From the NCBI GenBank assembly GCA_009379825.1, contig WHTA01000003.1, positions 1-64,000 on the forward strand: a stretch of DNA of 64,000 nt, given 5' to 3'. Both the position numbers and the translations under genes were made by a program. Source of the DNA: Streptosporangiales bacterium (GTDB lineage: Bacteria; Actinomycetota; Actinomycetes; Streptosporangiales; WHST01). A model generated the notes under the pieces. It was not told the DNA's origin. It searched no databases and saw only the letters and a list, made by a program, of their open reading frames with translations. Of the stretch, positions 16,695 to 25,108 are shown piece by piece (within the stretch, counting starts at the first letter, position 1; the number at the start of each line of letters is the position of its first letter).

Positions 16695-17648
16695 ATGGCA
16701 AGGAGGTTGGCCACCGCGGTGGCCTACGGTGGAAGCGGCGTCGGCATCCTCGGGTTGTCGACGTTGGGCGTCCTCGCGCTCGAGGGGCTCCTCGCGCGCC
16801 GGACGGTGGGACCGCCGCGGTCCGAGCCGCCCGAGGCCGGCGGCGTCTACGCCGCGCCTGACGTCCCCGCGGACACGCGCGCCCTCTCCCTGCTCGTGCT
16901 CGGCGACTCCGCGGCTGCCGGCCTGGGGGCGACGGTGCCGGCGGAGACGCCGGGCGCCCAGCTCGCCGTCGGGCTGTCCGCGCTCGCGCGACGCCCGGTG
17001 CGGCTGCACAACGCCGCGGCCGTCGGTGCGCGTTCCGAGCACCTCGACGGCCAGCTCGACGTGGCGTTCGAAGAGCTGCCGCGGCCGGACATCGCGATGA
17101 TCATCATCGGCGTCAACGACGTCACGCACCTGCGCAGCCCGAACCAGGCCGTCCCGTACCTGCGGGCGGCGGTCGAGCGGCTGCGCGGGCTCGGCACGGC
17201 GGTCGTCGTCGGCACCTGCCCGGACCTCGGCACCATCCGCCCGTTCCCGCAGCCGCTACGTGCGGTAGCGGCAGCGATGGGCCGGCGGCTGGCGGAGGCA
17301 CAGACCGTGGCGACGGTCGAGGTCGGCGCCCGTACCGTGTCGCTCGGCGACCTGCTCGGCCCGCAGTTCGCCGAGCGCCCGTCGGAGATGTTCGGGCCGG
17401 ACCGGTTCCACCCGTCCTCGATCGGCTACGCCGCCGCGGCGGCCGCCCTGCTGCCGTCCGCGGCAGCCGCCCTCGACCTCGACGACGGCCGCGACCTCCC
17501 GGTCGGCGTCCTCCCGCTGCGCGACGCCGCCTTCGAGGCAGCCCGCAACCCGGGCGCAGAGGTCATGCGCGGCGAGGTGGCCGGCAAGGACCGCGGCCCC
17601 CGCGGCCGGTTCGCCGCCCTGCGCCACCGCCGCCTGCTCCGCCGCTGA
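16695..17648 (+). CDS. SGNH/GDSL-type esterase with N-terminal membrane anchor
   Basis: A 317-residue protein. A hydrophobic segment at about residues 5-30 (GGSGVGILGLSTLGVLALEG) acts as signal anchor or signal peptide. The hydrolase domain shows block I LLVLGDSAAAGLG with the nucleophilic serine, block III IIIGVNDVTHL with the asparagine, and block V FGPDRFHPSSIGYA with the catalytic Asp-x-x-His. It is probably an extracytoplasmic esterase. An equivalent protein lies beside cbs in mycobacteria (Rv1075c). The ATG at 16695 is preceded by GAGG; a GTG six bases upstream is an alternative. The last codons are partly copied in the 22-base repeat that follows. Confidence 0.85.
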   Translation: MARRLATAVAYGGSGVGILGLSTLGVLALEGLLARRTVGPPRSEPPEAGGVYAAPDVPADTRALSLLVLGDSAAAGLGATVPAETPGAQLAVGLSALARRPVRLHNAAAVGARSEHLDGQLDVAFEELPRPDIAMIIIGVNDVTHLRSPNQAVPYLRAAVERLRGLGTAVVVGTCPDLGTIRPFPQPLRAVAAAMGRRLAEAQTVATVEVGARTVSLGDLLGPQFAERPSEMFGPDRFHPSSIGYAAAAAALLPSAAAALDLDDGRDLPVGVLPLRDAAFEAARNPGAEVMRGEVAGKDRGPRGRFAALRHRRLLRR

Positions 17649-17678
17649 GCCACAGGCGCCGCCCTGCGCCACCGCCGC
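17612..17678 (+). repeat. 22-bp direct repeat spanning the esterase gene end
   Basis: The 22 bases at 17612-17633, inside the last codons of the esterase gene, recur exactly at 17657-17678 after its stop, and both copies lead into a TGAGC. A small local duplication of the gene's 3' end is the simplest reading. Confidence 0.6.
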
Positions 17679-17688
17679 TGAGCACCGG

Positions 17689-18087
17689 CTAGTCGATCGC
17701 GAGCTTGATCGCGCGGGTGGTGGCGTGCGTGGCGGCCACCAGGTCCGCTGCCGGCAGCTGGCGTTCCTCGTGCCACACCTGGGTGTCCGCGGGCAGGTCG
17801 GCCAGGGCCGCGAGCAGGTCGTGGCCGGTGACCGCGACCTGGTCGGCGACCGCGGTGTCGCGTAGCCGCGGCACGGGACGGGACGCCGGGTGGGCGTCGG
17901 CGCGGTGCTCCACCCCGAGGGCGGCGTCGGCGAGCAGCTGCGCCAGCCGGTGACCGGCGTCCGCGACGGTGCCGTACGGCGGCAGCGGCTGCCGCAACCG
18001 GGCCTGGCTCAGGCCGCGCAACCGGCGAGCCACCCGGTCGATCTCCGCCGCCAACGCCGACACGCCGGCCCGCTCGCTCTCGACCAC
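17689..18087 (-). CDS. Hypothetical helical protein
   Basis: A 132-residue, mostly helical, alanine-rich soluble protein beginning MVESERAGVSALAAEIDRVA. I see no catalytic motif; HEERQLPAADLVAATHATTRAIKLAID near the C-terminus suggests a helical bundle loosely like DinB-type proteins, but key histidines are not clearly arranged. Codon use is normal for the window and the gene faces a short promoter-like region at 18088-18177 shared with the DUF4287 gene. No function assigned. Confidence 0.65.
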   Translation of the reverse strand: MVESERAGVSALAAEIDRVARRLRGLSQARLRQPLPPYGTVADAGHRLAQLLADAALGVEHRADAHPASRPVPRLRDTAVADQVAVTGHDLLAALADLPADTQVWHEERQLPAADLVAATHATTRAIKLAID

Positions 18088-18177
18088 GCCGGAAGGTTAT
18101 CTACATGTGACAAAGTCTTGCCTCCGGCCGTCTGGTGAGGCACCCTCTCCAAAAGAGCCGCGCATCGGGAGGCTGCC

Positions 18178-18408
18178 ATGTCCCTGAACCACTCGCCGGA
18201 GACCCACCAGAATCTACTTGAGCGGATTCCACGGACAACGGGTAAAGAACTCCGAGAGTGGTTGGACGCGATAGACGAAGGACCGACCTTCCTGCGACTC
18301 GAAGAACAGGCCAACTGGCTGCGCGACGAGCACGGGCTGCACCACGGTTACGCGGCCGCCCTCGCGCACGAGCACCACCGCCGCCGCCGCTGCACCCGCA
18401 CCGCCTGA
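18178..18408 (+). CDS. DUF4287-family small protein
   Basis: A 76-residue protein with SPETHQNLLERIPRTTGKEL, then EWLDAIDEGPTFLRLEEQANWLRDEHGLHHGYAAALAHEH. This matches DUF4287, a small domain found in many actinomycetes, often fused to or near DUF5655. The ATG at 18178 is preceded by GGGAGG at good spacing. The C-terminus is rich in arginine and histidine. Function is unknown. Confidence 0.8.
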   Translation: MSLNHSPETHQNLLERIPRTTGKELREWLDAIDEGPTFLRLEEQANWLRDEHGLHHGYAAALAHEHHRRRRCTRTA

Positions 18409-18593
18409 CCCTCCCCCGCAACACCGCACGGTACGTCGCCGTACCGTGACCGCTACGCCAGTCACCGGGGTCCGCACGACACCCGGGCGGGGGAAGTGGA
18501 ACACTGTCACGGCATGGACCGCCGTGGCCGAAAACGTCCCCGCCGCCGAAGACCCCGCTGGGTCCAGCCATTGCCCGGGAGTGACGAACGGCA

Positions 18594-19931
18594 ATGACCG
18601 GACCTCTCGGCTGGCTCGTCTTCGTCGCGCTGCTCGCCGCCAACGCGCTCTTCGTCGCAGCGGAGTTCTCGCTCACCTCGGTGGATCGGGCGCGGCTGGA
18701 ACAGGTCGCCGCCGGAGGCGGCCGACGGGCCCGCGTCACGCTCGCCGCGGTACGTAAGCTCGCGCTCCAACTCTCCGGTGCCCAGTTCGGCATCACCATC
18801 GCCTCGCTGCTGGTCGGCTTCGTCGCCGAGCCGCTGTTCCGCAGCGTCCTCGACCCGCTGCTCCACCCACTCCCCGTACCAACGGCCGTCACCACGGGCA
18901 TCGGCGTCGTGTTCGCGCTGTTCGTCGCGACGTTCCTGCAGATGCTGCTCGGCGAGCTGGTGCCGCAGAACCTCGCCATCGCCAGGCCGATGGGGACGGC
19001 GCTGGCCATCGCACCGCTGCAGAGCGCGTTCACCGCCGTCGGCCGGCCCGCGATCGCGCTGTTCAACGGGACGGCGAACTCGATCGTCCGGCTGGTCGGC
19101 GCGGAGCCGCAGCAGGAGCTACGCTCCGCGCGCACCCCGGCCGAGCTCAGCTCGCTGATCGCCAGCTCGGCGCAGCAGGGCGCCCTGCCCGCCGACGTCG
19201 CCACGCTGCTGCGCCGCTCGCTCGGGTTCGGCTCGCTGACGGCGGGCGACGTGCTCACCCCGCGGGTGCGGATGTCCTCGCTGCGCGCCGACGACACCGT
19301 CGCCGACCTGCTCGAGCTGGCACGTACCACCGGGCACTCCAGGTTCCCCGTGCACGCCGGCAACCAGGACGAGATCATCGGCGCCGTGCACGTCAAGCAC
19401 GCGTTCGGCGTGAAGCCGGAACGGCGTGCGGAGACCCCCGTCCGGCTGCTGATGCGCCCGCCCGTTCGGGTGCCAGAGTCGCTGCCCTGTGACGACCTGC
19501 TGCTCACCCTGCGCCGCCGCGGCCTGCAGCTGGCCATCGTGATCGACGAGTACTCGGGCACCGCGGGGATCGTCACGCTGGAGGACCTGCTCGAGGAGCT
19601 GGTCGGCGCGGTCCGCGACGAGTACGACGAGAAGGAGCAGCCGGAGGCCGTGCGGCAGCCGGACGGGAGCTGGTCGGTCTCCGGCCTGCTCCGCCCGGAC
19701 GAGCTCGCCGAGCGGATCGGCCCCCGGCCGCCGGACGGCTCGTACGACACGGTCGCCGGGCTGGTGCTCGCCGCCGTCGGGCAGCTGCCGTCGGTCGGCG
19801 ACACCGTCACGACCGCGGGCTGGACGCTCACCGTGACGGAGATGGACGGCCGCCGAATCGACCGGCTCAGCGTGCACCCGCCGGCCCGTGCCGGTGACGA
19901 GGACGGCGACGCCGCGGAGCCCGCGCCATGA
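18594..19931 (+). CDS. CNNM/CorC-family transporter, full length
   Basis: A 445-residue paralogue of the protein at 5689. It has an N-terminal CNNM domain (about residues 1-190; VAAEFSLTSVDRARLEQVA, and LLGELVPQNLAIA as the conserved helix motif), two CBS motifs (about 205-345; VLTPRVRMSSL and VIDEYSGTAGIVTLEDLLEELVG) and a CorC/HlyC domain (about 355-430; PDGSYDTVAGLVLAAVGQLPS). It probably transports or regulates divalent cations. Its stop overlaps the start of the next CNNM gene by four bases (ATGA), so the two are made together, possibly as a heteromer. Confidence 0.9.
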   Translation: MTGPLGWLVFVALLAANALFVAAEFSLTSVDRARLEQVAAGGGRRARVTLAAVRKLALQLSGAQFGITIASLLVGFVAEPLFRSVLDPLLHPLPVPTAVTTGIGVVFALFVATFLQMLLGELVPQNLAIARPMGTALAIAPLQSAFTAVGRPAIALFNGTANSIVRLVGAEPQQELRSARTPAELSSLIASSAQQGALPADVATLLRRSLGFGSLTAGDVLTPRVRMSSLRADDTVADLLELARTTGHSRFPVHAGNQDEIIGAVHVKHAFGVKPERRAETPVRLLMRPPVRVPESLPCDDLLLTLRRRGLQLAIVIDEYSGTAGIVTLEDLLEELVGAVRDEYDEKEQPEAVRQPDGSWSVSGLLRPDELAERIGPRPPDGSYDTVAGLVLAAVGQLPSVGDTVTTAGWTLTVTEMDGRRIDRLSVHPPARAGDEDGDAAEPAP

Positions 19932-20953
19932 TGATCCTGGTGACCATCCTGCTGCTCGCGGCGAACGCGTTCTTCGTCGCCGGGCAGTTCGCGCTGATCT
20001 CCGTGCGCGCCGATCAGCTCCAGCCGATGGCCGATGCAGGGAGCAGGACGGCCCGGATGGCACAGCAGCAGATCCGGCAGCTGCCCACCATGCTCGCCGC
20101 CTCCCAGCTGGGCATCGCGCTGTGCTCGCTCGCTCTCGGCGCCGCGGCCGAGCCGGCTATCGCGCACCAGCTCGAACGCGTCGTGCACGCCGTCGGCCTG
20201 CCGGAGGCCGCCGTGCACCCGATCGCGCTAGTCACCGCGCTCGCCCTGGTGTCGTACGCACACATGGTGCTCGGCGAGATGGTGCCGAAGAACCTCTCGC
20301 TGGCCGGTCCCGTACGGGCGGCGCTCACCCTCGGCCCGCCGATGGCGGCCTGGGTGCGCCTCACCGGCCCGGTGGTGCGGTTCGTGAACGGCGTCGCGAA
20401 CCTCATCCTGCGGCTGTTCCGGGTGGAGCCGAAAGAGGAGATCTCCACCGCGTACACCACCACCGAGCTGCGCCACGTGATCACCGAGTCGGTCGCTCAC
20501 GGGTTCATCCAGCCGGACGAGGAACGGCTGCTCGAGCGGGCGCTCGCGCTCGAGCGGCGCACCAGCCTCGAGGTGACCGTGCCGATGACCCGCCTGGTGA
20601 CGGTGCCGGAGGGCACCACGAGGCGCGACCTGGAGAAGGTAGCCGCGGAGACCGGCTTCTCCAGGTTCCCCGTAAGCAGCGCGAGCGCCCCTGACCAGCT
20701 GATCGGGTTCTTCCACGTGAAGGACATGCTCGACGTCGCGGAGATGGACGCCCCGCTGCCGTCGACGATGATCCGCCGCCTGGTCACCGTGGACAGGGAC
20801 ACCCCGCTGCTGCAGGCGTGTGCAGCGCTGCAGGCGGAGGGAGCGCATCTCGGCCGGGTCGTCGTGGGCGACCGCACCGTGGGGGTCGTCGCGCTCGAGG
20901 ACATCCTGGAGGAGCTCGTCGGCGAGGTGCACGACGCCAGCCACCGCAGCTGA
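19928..20953 (+). CDS. CNNM-family transporter lacking the CorC domain
   Basis: A 341-residue protein with the same CNNM domain (about residues 1-185; FVAGQFALISVRADQLQPM and VLGEMVPKNLSLAG) and CBS pair (about 200-335; VPMTRLVTVPEG and VALEDILEELVGEVHDAS), but it stops right after the second CBS motif and has no CorC/HlyC domain. This short-plus-long pairing of adjacent CNNM genes is common in actinomycetes. It overlaps the upstream gene by four bases. Confidence 0.9.
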   Translation: MMILVTILLLAANAFFVAGQFALISVRADQLQPMADAGSRTARMAQQQIRQLPTMLAASQLGIALCSLALGAAAEPAIAHQLERVVHAVGLPEAAVHPIALVTALALVSYAHMVLGEMVPKNLSLAGPVRAALTLGPPMAAWVRLTGPVVRFVNGVANLILRLFRVEPKEEISTAYTTTELRHVITESVAHGFIQPDEERLLERALALERRTSLEVTVPMTRLVTVPEGTTRRDLEKVAAETGFSRFPVSSASAPDQLIGFFHVKDMLDVAEMDAPLPSTMIRRLVTVDRDTPLLQACAALQAEGAHLGRVVVGDRTVGVVALEDILEELVGEVHDASHRS

Positions 20954-21041
20954 TCCGGTGGCCGCACGCCCCGTTCTCCGGTAACGTCGTCGCCACATCC
21001 CCCGCCCCTTCCCAGGGTCGGGGCCATACGTCGCACGAGCA

Positions 21042-21064
21042 CCCCCTGGTCGGCGACCAGGGGG
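21042..21064 (+). terminator. Hairpin between CNNM pair and ABC operon
   Basis: CCCCCTGGTC (21042-21051) and GACCAGGGGG (21055-21064) form a perfect ten-base-pair stem with a GGC loop, 89 bases after the CNNM stop and 35 bases before the ABC permease start. No T-run follows. It most likely ends the CNNM transcript; a regulatory role for the ABC operon is possible. Confidence 0.5.
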
Positions 21065-21099
21065 ACCGACGTGCGTGCCCGGACGCAGGAAGGAGACCG

Positions 21100-21894
21100 G
21101 TGTACGCCGCCATCGCCTGGCGCAGCTTCCGGCGTTACGCGACCTACCGCGCTGCCACCGCGGCAGGCGTGTTCACCAACACGGTGTTCGGCGTGATCCT
21201 CGCCTACACCTACCTCGCGCTCTGGCAGGCGCGTCCCGGCGTCGGCGGCTACGACGTCGCCGCCGTCGTCACGTACGTCTGGCTCGGCCAGGGCATGCTC
21301 GCGATCACGGAGATCTTCGGTGGCCCGTTCCAGCGCGAGCTGGCCGAACGGGTACGCACCGGCGACATCGCCATCGACCTGTACCGGCCGGTCGACCTGC
21401 AGCTGTGGTTCCTCGCCGGCGACCTCGGCCGTGCCGTGTTCAGCCTGCTCGGCCGCGGCCTGCTGCCCGCCTTGTTCGGCGCCATGGTGTTCGGGTTCCG
21501 GCTGCCGGTCGAAGCCGTCGTGTGGCCGGCGTTCGCGCTGTCGCTCGTGCTCGCGGTGGTGGTGAGCTACGCGATCAGGTTCCTGGTCGCGCTCAGCGGC
21601 TTCTGGCTGGTGGACTCGCAGGGCGTGGAGGCGCTGTCTGCCACGCTCGGCATCTTCCTCTCCGGGATGCTGCTGCCGCTGACCGTCTTCCCCGGCTGGC
21701 TCGGCGACGTCGCCCAGCTACTGCCGTGGGCGGCGCTGCTCCAGGTGCCCGCGGACATCTTCCTGGAACGCCACACCGGCCTCGACGTGCTCGCCGCACT
21801 CGGCTTCCAGACGGTGTGGGCGGTGCTGCTGCTCGCCGCGGGACGCCTCGCGCTCGCCCGGGCGACCAGGAAGGTGGTGGTGCAGGGTGGCTAG
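21100..21894 (+). CDS. ABC-2-type exporter permease (first subunit)
   Basis: A 264-residue permease starting MYAAIAWRSFRRYATYRAAT and having six predicted membrane helices. It matches the ABC-2 family in which two permeases and one ATPase form a unit (PF06182-like), with the amphipathic cytoplasmic segment GGPFQRELAERVRTGDIAID and the motif DLYRPVDLQ. The GTG at 21100 is used because GGAAGGAG precedes it; the frame is open further upstream but reads through the hairpin. It overlaps the next permease by eight bases. The substrate is unknown. Confidence 0.85.
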   Translation: MYAAIAWRSFRRYATYRAATAAGVFTNTVFGVILAYTYLALWQARPGVGGYDVAAVVTYVWLGQGMLAITEIFGGPFQRELAERVRTGDIAIDLYRPVDLQLWFLAGDLGRAVFSLLGRGLLPALFGAMVFGFRLPVEAVVWPAFALSLVLAVVVSYAIRFLVALSGFWLVDSQGVEALSATLGIFLSGMLLPLTVFPGWLGDVAQLLPWAALLQVPADIFLERHTGLDVLAALGFQTVWAVLLLAAGRLALARATRKVVVQGG

Positions 21895-22702
21895 CTCGCC
21901 CGTCCTGGCGCTGCGGGCGTACGGCCTGATCGCCGGCATGTGGGTCAGGTCGACGATGGCGTACCGGACGAGCTTCCTGTTGATGTCGTCCGGCCAGTTC
22001 CTGGCGACCGGGCTGGACTTCGTCGCCATCTGGATCATGTTCAGCCACACACCGCAGCTCGGCGGCTTCGCGCTGTCCGAGGTGGCGCTGTTGTACGGCG
22101 CGTCCGGCATGGCGATCGGCCTCGCCGACCTGCTCATCGGCGGCATCGAACGGATCGGGCACCGGATCAGGGACGGCTCGCTCGACGCGATGCTCGTACG
22201 TCCGGTCCCCCCGTACGTACAGGTGGCGGCGGACCGGTTCGCGCTGCGCCGGCTCGGCCGCATCACGCAGGCCGCTGCCGTCTTCGGCTGGGCGATGGTC
22301 GCCGTGGACATCGACTGGACGCCGGGCAAGGTCCTGCTGCTGCCGATGATGCTGATCTGCGGCACGGTCATCTTCTGCGGCATCTTCACCCTCGGCGCCG
22401 CGTTCCAGTTCGTCGCCATGGACGCCGCGGAGGTGTCGAACGCGTTCACGTACGGCGGGAACACGCTGACCCAGTACCCGCCGACCATCTTCGGGAAGGA
22501 GCTGGTGCGCGCGGTCACGTTCACCGTGCCGCTGGCGTTCGTCAACTGGCTGCCGGTGCTCTACCTGCTCGACCGACCGGCACCGGCAGGCCTGCCGGAC
22601 GCGCTCAGGTTCGCCTCGCCGGTCGCCGCCGCCGCGCTCGCCGCGGTCGCGGCGGTCGCCTGGAGGTCCGCCATCCGCAGTTACCGAAGCACGGGGAGTT
22701 GA
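21887..22702 (+). CDS. ABC-2-type exporter permease (second subunit)
   Basis: A 271-residue partner permease with six helices. Residues about 85-105 (GGIERIGHRIRDGSLDAMLVRP) are the counterpart of the cytoplasmic segment in the first subunit, the same spot being R-T-G-D-I-A-I-D-L-Y-R-P there. It starts with GTG at 21887 inside the end of the previous gene and ends six bases before the ATPase. The three genes form one operon. Confidence 0.85.
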   Translation: MASSPVLALRAYGLIAGMWVRSTMAYRTSFLLMSSGQFLATGLDFVAIWIMFSHTPQLGGFALSEVALLYGASGMAIGLADLLIGGIERIGHRIRDGSLDAMLVRPVPPYVQVAADRFALRRLGRITQAAAVFGWAMVAVDIDWTPGKVLLLPMMLICGTVIFCGIFTLGAAFQFVAMDAAEVSNAFTYGGNTLTQYPPTIFGKELVRAVTFTVPLAFVNWLPVLYLLDRPAPAGLPDALRFASPVAAAALAAVAAVAWRSAIRSYRSTGS

Positions 22703-22708
22703 TGCGAC

Positions 22709-23677
22709 ATGTCCGATGCCCTGATCCGGCTCGACGGGGTGGAACGCAGCTTCGTCGTACGGCGCAAGGTCGGCCGGCTGCGGCGCAGCAGGCAGGTGGT
22801 GCGCGCGGTCGACCGCCTGTCGTTCACCATCGACCGCGGCGAGGTGGTCGGCTACATCGGGCCGAACGGCGCGGGGAAGTCGACGACCATCAAGATGCTC
22901 ACCGGCATCCTCGTCCCAAGCACCGGCACGGTGACCGTCGCCGGCATCGACCCGGCGAAGCAGCGGGTGCAGCTCACCAGGCGGATCGGCGTCGTCTTCG
23001 GGCAGCGCACCACCCTGTGGTGGGACCTACCGCTGCGGGACAGCTTCGGCCTGCTCCGTCGGATCTACCGGGTGCCGGACGAGAGGTTCCACGCCAACCT
23101 GCGCAAGTACGTCGACGCGCTCGAGCTCGGTCCGTTGCTCGACGTACCGGTACGCCAGCTCTCGCTCGGCCAGCGGATGCGCGGTGACATCACCGCGGCG
23201 CTGCTGCACGACCCCGAGGTGCTGTACCTGGACGAGCCCACCATCGGCCTGGACGTGGTGAGCAAGGTGAAGGTGCGCGAGTTCCTGCGCGACCTCAACA
23301 CCGAGCGCGGCACCACCATCGTGCTGACCACGCACGACCTCACCGACATCGAGCAGCTCTGCTCGCGGGTGATGGTCGTCGACCACGGCAGCCTGGTCTA
23401 CGACGGTGACCTGGCGGGCCTACACGACATCGGCGAGACGCACCGCACCCTGATCGTCGACCTGGCCGAAGCCGCACCACCGATCGAGGTGGTAGGCGCC
23501 CAGGTAACCCGCGTGGACGGCGTACGCCAATGGCTACGGTTCCCGGCAGCGGAGAGCGCCGCTCCCCTGGTGGCGCAGATAGCCGCCCGCTACCCCCTGG
23601 TGGACCTCTCCGTAGCCGAACCCGACATCGAGGACGTCATCACCCAGCTCTACCTAGGCGCCGCCCGCACCGCCTGA
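22709..23677 (+). CDS. ABC exporter ATPase
   Basis: A 322-residue ATP-binding protein. Walker [10 protein letters not shown] is at residues 51-59, the signature is LSLGQ at 151-155, Walker B VLYLDEP at 171-177, and the H-loop histidine lies in VLTTHDLTDIEQL. The N-terminus has an inserted basic stretch (RRKVGRLRRSRQVV) before the A-strand, typical of the ATPases paired with two ABC-2 permeases of this type. It energises export by the two preceding permeases. Confidence 0.92.
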   Translation: MSDALIRLDGVERSFVVRRKVGRLRRSRQVVRAVDRLSFTIDRGEVVGYIGPNGAGKSTTIKMLTGILVPSTGTVTVAGIDPAKQRVQLTRRIGVVFGQRTTLWWDLPLRDSFGLLRRIYRVPDERFHANLRKYVDALELGPLLDVPVRQLSLGQRMRGDITAALLHDPEVLYLDEPTIGLDVVSKVKVREFLRDLNTERGTTIVLTTHDLTDIEQLCSRVMVVDHGSLVYDGDLAGLHDIGETHRTLIVDLAEAAPPIEVVGAQVTRVDGVRQWLRFPAAESAAPLVAQIAARYPLVDLSVAEPDIEDVITQLYLGAARTA

Positions 23678-23725
23678 CCCACACACCGACGGCGGGGTTG
23701 ACAACCGGGCACGCATGCTCACACC

Positions 23726-23741
23726 AGAGGTCTAGACGACT
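23726..23741. promoter_or_regulatory. DasR/HutC-type operator upstream of nucleoside operon
   Basis: AGAGGTCTAGACGACT agrees at 13 of 16 positions with the consensus-like DasR site ACTGGTCTAGACCACT and has a perfect GTCTAGAC core at 23730-23737. It lies 21 bases before the start of the transporter gene. A TTGACA hexamer at 23698-23703 is a plausible -35 element, so a bound repressor would cover the promoter. The HutC-type GntR protein encoded at 26681 is the obvious candidate. Confidence 0.65.
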
Positions 23742-23761
23742 GATCCTTCAGGGAGATTGTC

Positions 23762-25108
23762 ATGACCGCCGCCTCGGAGCTGCCCGCCGCGCTGGACGAG
23801 CAACGCCCCACTGCCAAGCTCGTCGTCGCCACCGTCGTCGGTAACACGATCGAGTTCTACGACTTCATCATCTACGGCACGATGACCGCGGTCGCCTTCA
23901 ACCAGGTCTTCTTCCCGTCCTCCTCGCCCGCCGTCGGCACGCTGCTCACCTTCGGCGCGTTCGCGGTCGGATTCTTCTCCCGGCCGCTCGGCGGGCTGGT
24001 GTTCGGGCACTTCGGTGACCGGGTTGGCCGCAAACCGATGCTCGCGCTGACGCTCGGCATCATGGGCACGGCCACGTTCCTCATGGGGCTGCTGCCGAGC
24101 TACGCGACCATCGGATTCTGGGCGCCGTTGCTGCTGACCGTCCTCAGGTTCGCGCAGGGGTTCGGCATCGGCGGCGAGTGGGGCGGTGCCGTGTCGCTGG
24201 TGGTGGAGAGCGCGCCCGCGCGCAAACGCGGCTTCTACGGCAGCCTGGTGCAGCTCGGCAGCGGCTTCGGCATCATCATGGCCAGCCTCACCGTCACGAT
24301 CCTGCTCAGCGTGCTCAGCACGGAGCAGCTCCTCGCGTGGGGCTGGCGCATCCCGTTCCTGCTCAGCATCACGCTCGTCGGCGTCGGCATGGTCGTCCGG
24401 CTGCGGCTCGCCGAGTCGCCGGCGTTCGAACGCGTACGCCACCAGGGCGTCCGCAGCCGGATGCCGCTGTTGGCCACGCTCCGCCGCTACCCGCGCAACG
24501 TCGCCGTCGCGACCGGCCTGCACGTCGCGGACGCCGCGTTCGGTTTCATGCTCGGCGTCTTCGCCATCTCGTACACCTCGACGCAGCTGGGCCTGCCGCG
24601 GTCCATCGCGGTCGCCGCGAACCTGACGAACGGCATCACGTACCTGCTGATGACCCCGATCGGTGGCTGGCTGTCGGACCGCATCGGACGCAAACGCGCG
24701 TACGGCTGGTGCGCGGCGTTGATCATCCCCGCGGTCTTCGTGTTCTTCGCACTCGTCGAGACCAAGGAGATCCCGCTGGTCTTCCTCGGCAACGCGATCG
24801 CGGGTGCGGTCGGCGGCGCGATCTACGGCATCCAGGCCGCGTTCTTCTCCGAGCTGTTCGCGACGAACAACAGGTACAGCGGCATCTCCATCGGCTTCCA
24901 GTTCGCGACCGTACTCGGCGGCGCACTGATGCCTACCGTCGCCACGCTGCTGCTCGCCGCCAGCGGCGGTGCCACCTGGTCCATCTCCGCGTACATCGCC
25001 GGGCTGACGGTGATCACCCTGATCTGCACCGCCGCCGCGAAGATCACCGGCTGGACGCAAGCCGACGAGGCGGTCCTGCCGGTAGCCGACCCGGAACGGA
25101 GAACATGA
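23762..25108 (+). CDS. MFS transporter, MHS (metabolite:H+ symporter) type
   Basis: A 448-residue transporter with 12 predicted helices. VGNTIEFYDFIIYGT near the N-terminus, GHFGDRVGRKPML in the loop between helices 2 and 3, and RFAQGFGIGGEWGGA are signatures of the MHS subfamily (relatives carry proline/betaine, citrate, shikimate or dicarboxylates). It is therefore an importer. It heads the operon of nucleoside-degrading enzymes and overlaps the sulfatase start by four bases (ATGA), which suggests it imports that operon's substrate; a nucleoside substrate would be unusual for this subfamily. A DasR/HutC-like operator precedes it. Confidence 0.9.
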   Translation: MTAASELPAALDEQRPTAKLVVATVVGNTIEFYDFIIYGTMTAVAFNQVFFPSSSPAVGTLLTFGAFAVGFFSRPLGGLVFGHFGDRVGRKPMLALTLGIMGTATFLMGLLPSYATIGFWAPLLLTVLRFAQGFGIGGEWGGAVSLVVESAPARKRGFYGSLVQLGSGFGIIMASLTVTILLSVLSTEQLLAWGWRIPFLLSITLVGVGMVVRLRLAESPAFERVRHQGVRSRMPLLATLRRYPRNVAVATGLHVADAAFGFMLGVFAISYTSTQLGLPRSIAVAANLTNGITYLLMTPIGGWLSDRIGRKRAYGWCAALIIPAVFVFFALVETKEIPLVFLGNAIAGAVGGAIYGIQAAFFSELFATNNRYSGISIGFQFATVLGGALMPTVATLLLAASGGATWSISAYIAGLTVITLICTAAAKITGWTQADEAVLPVADPERRT

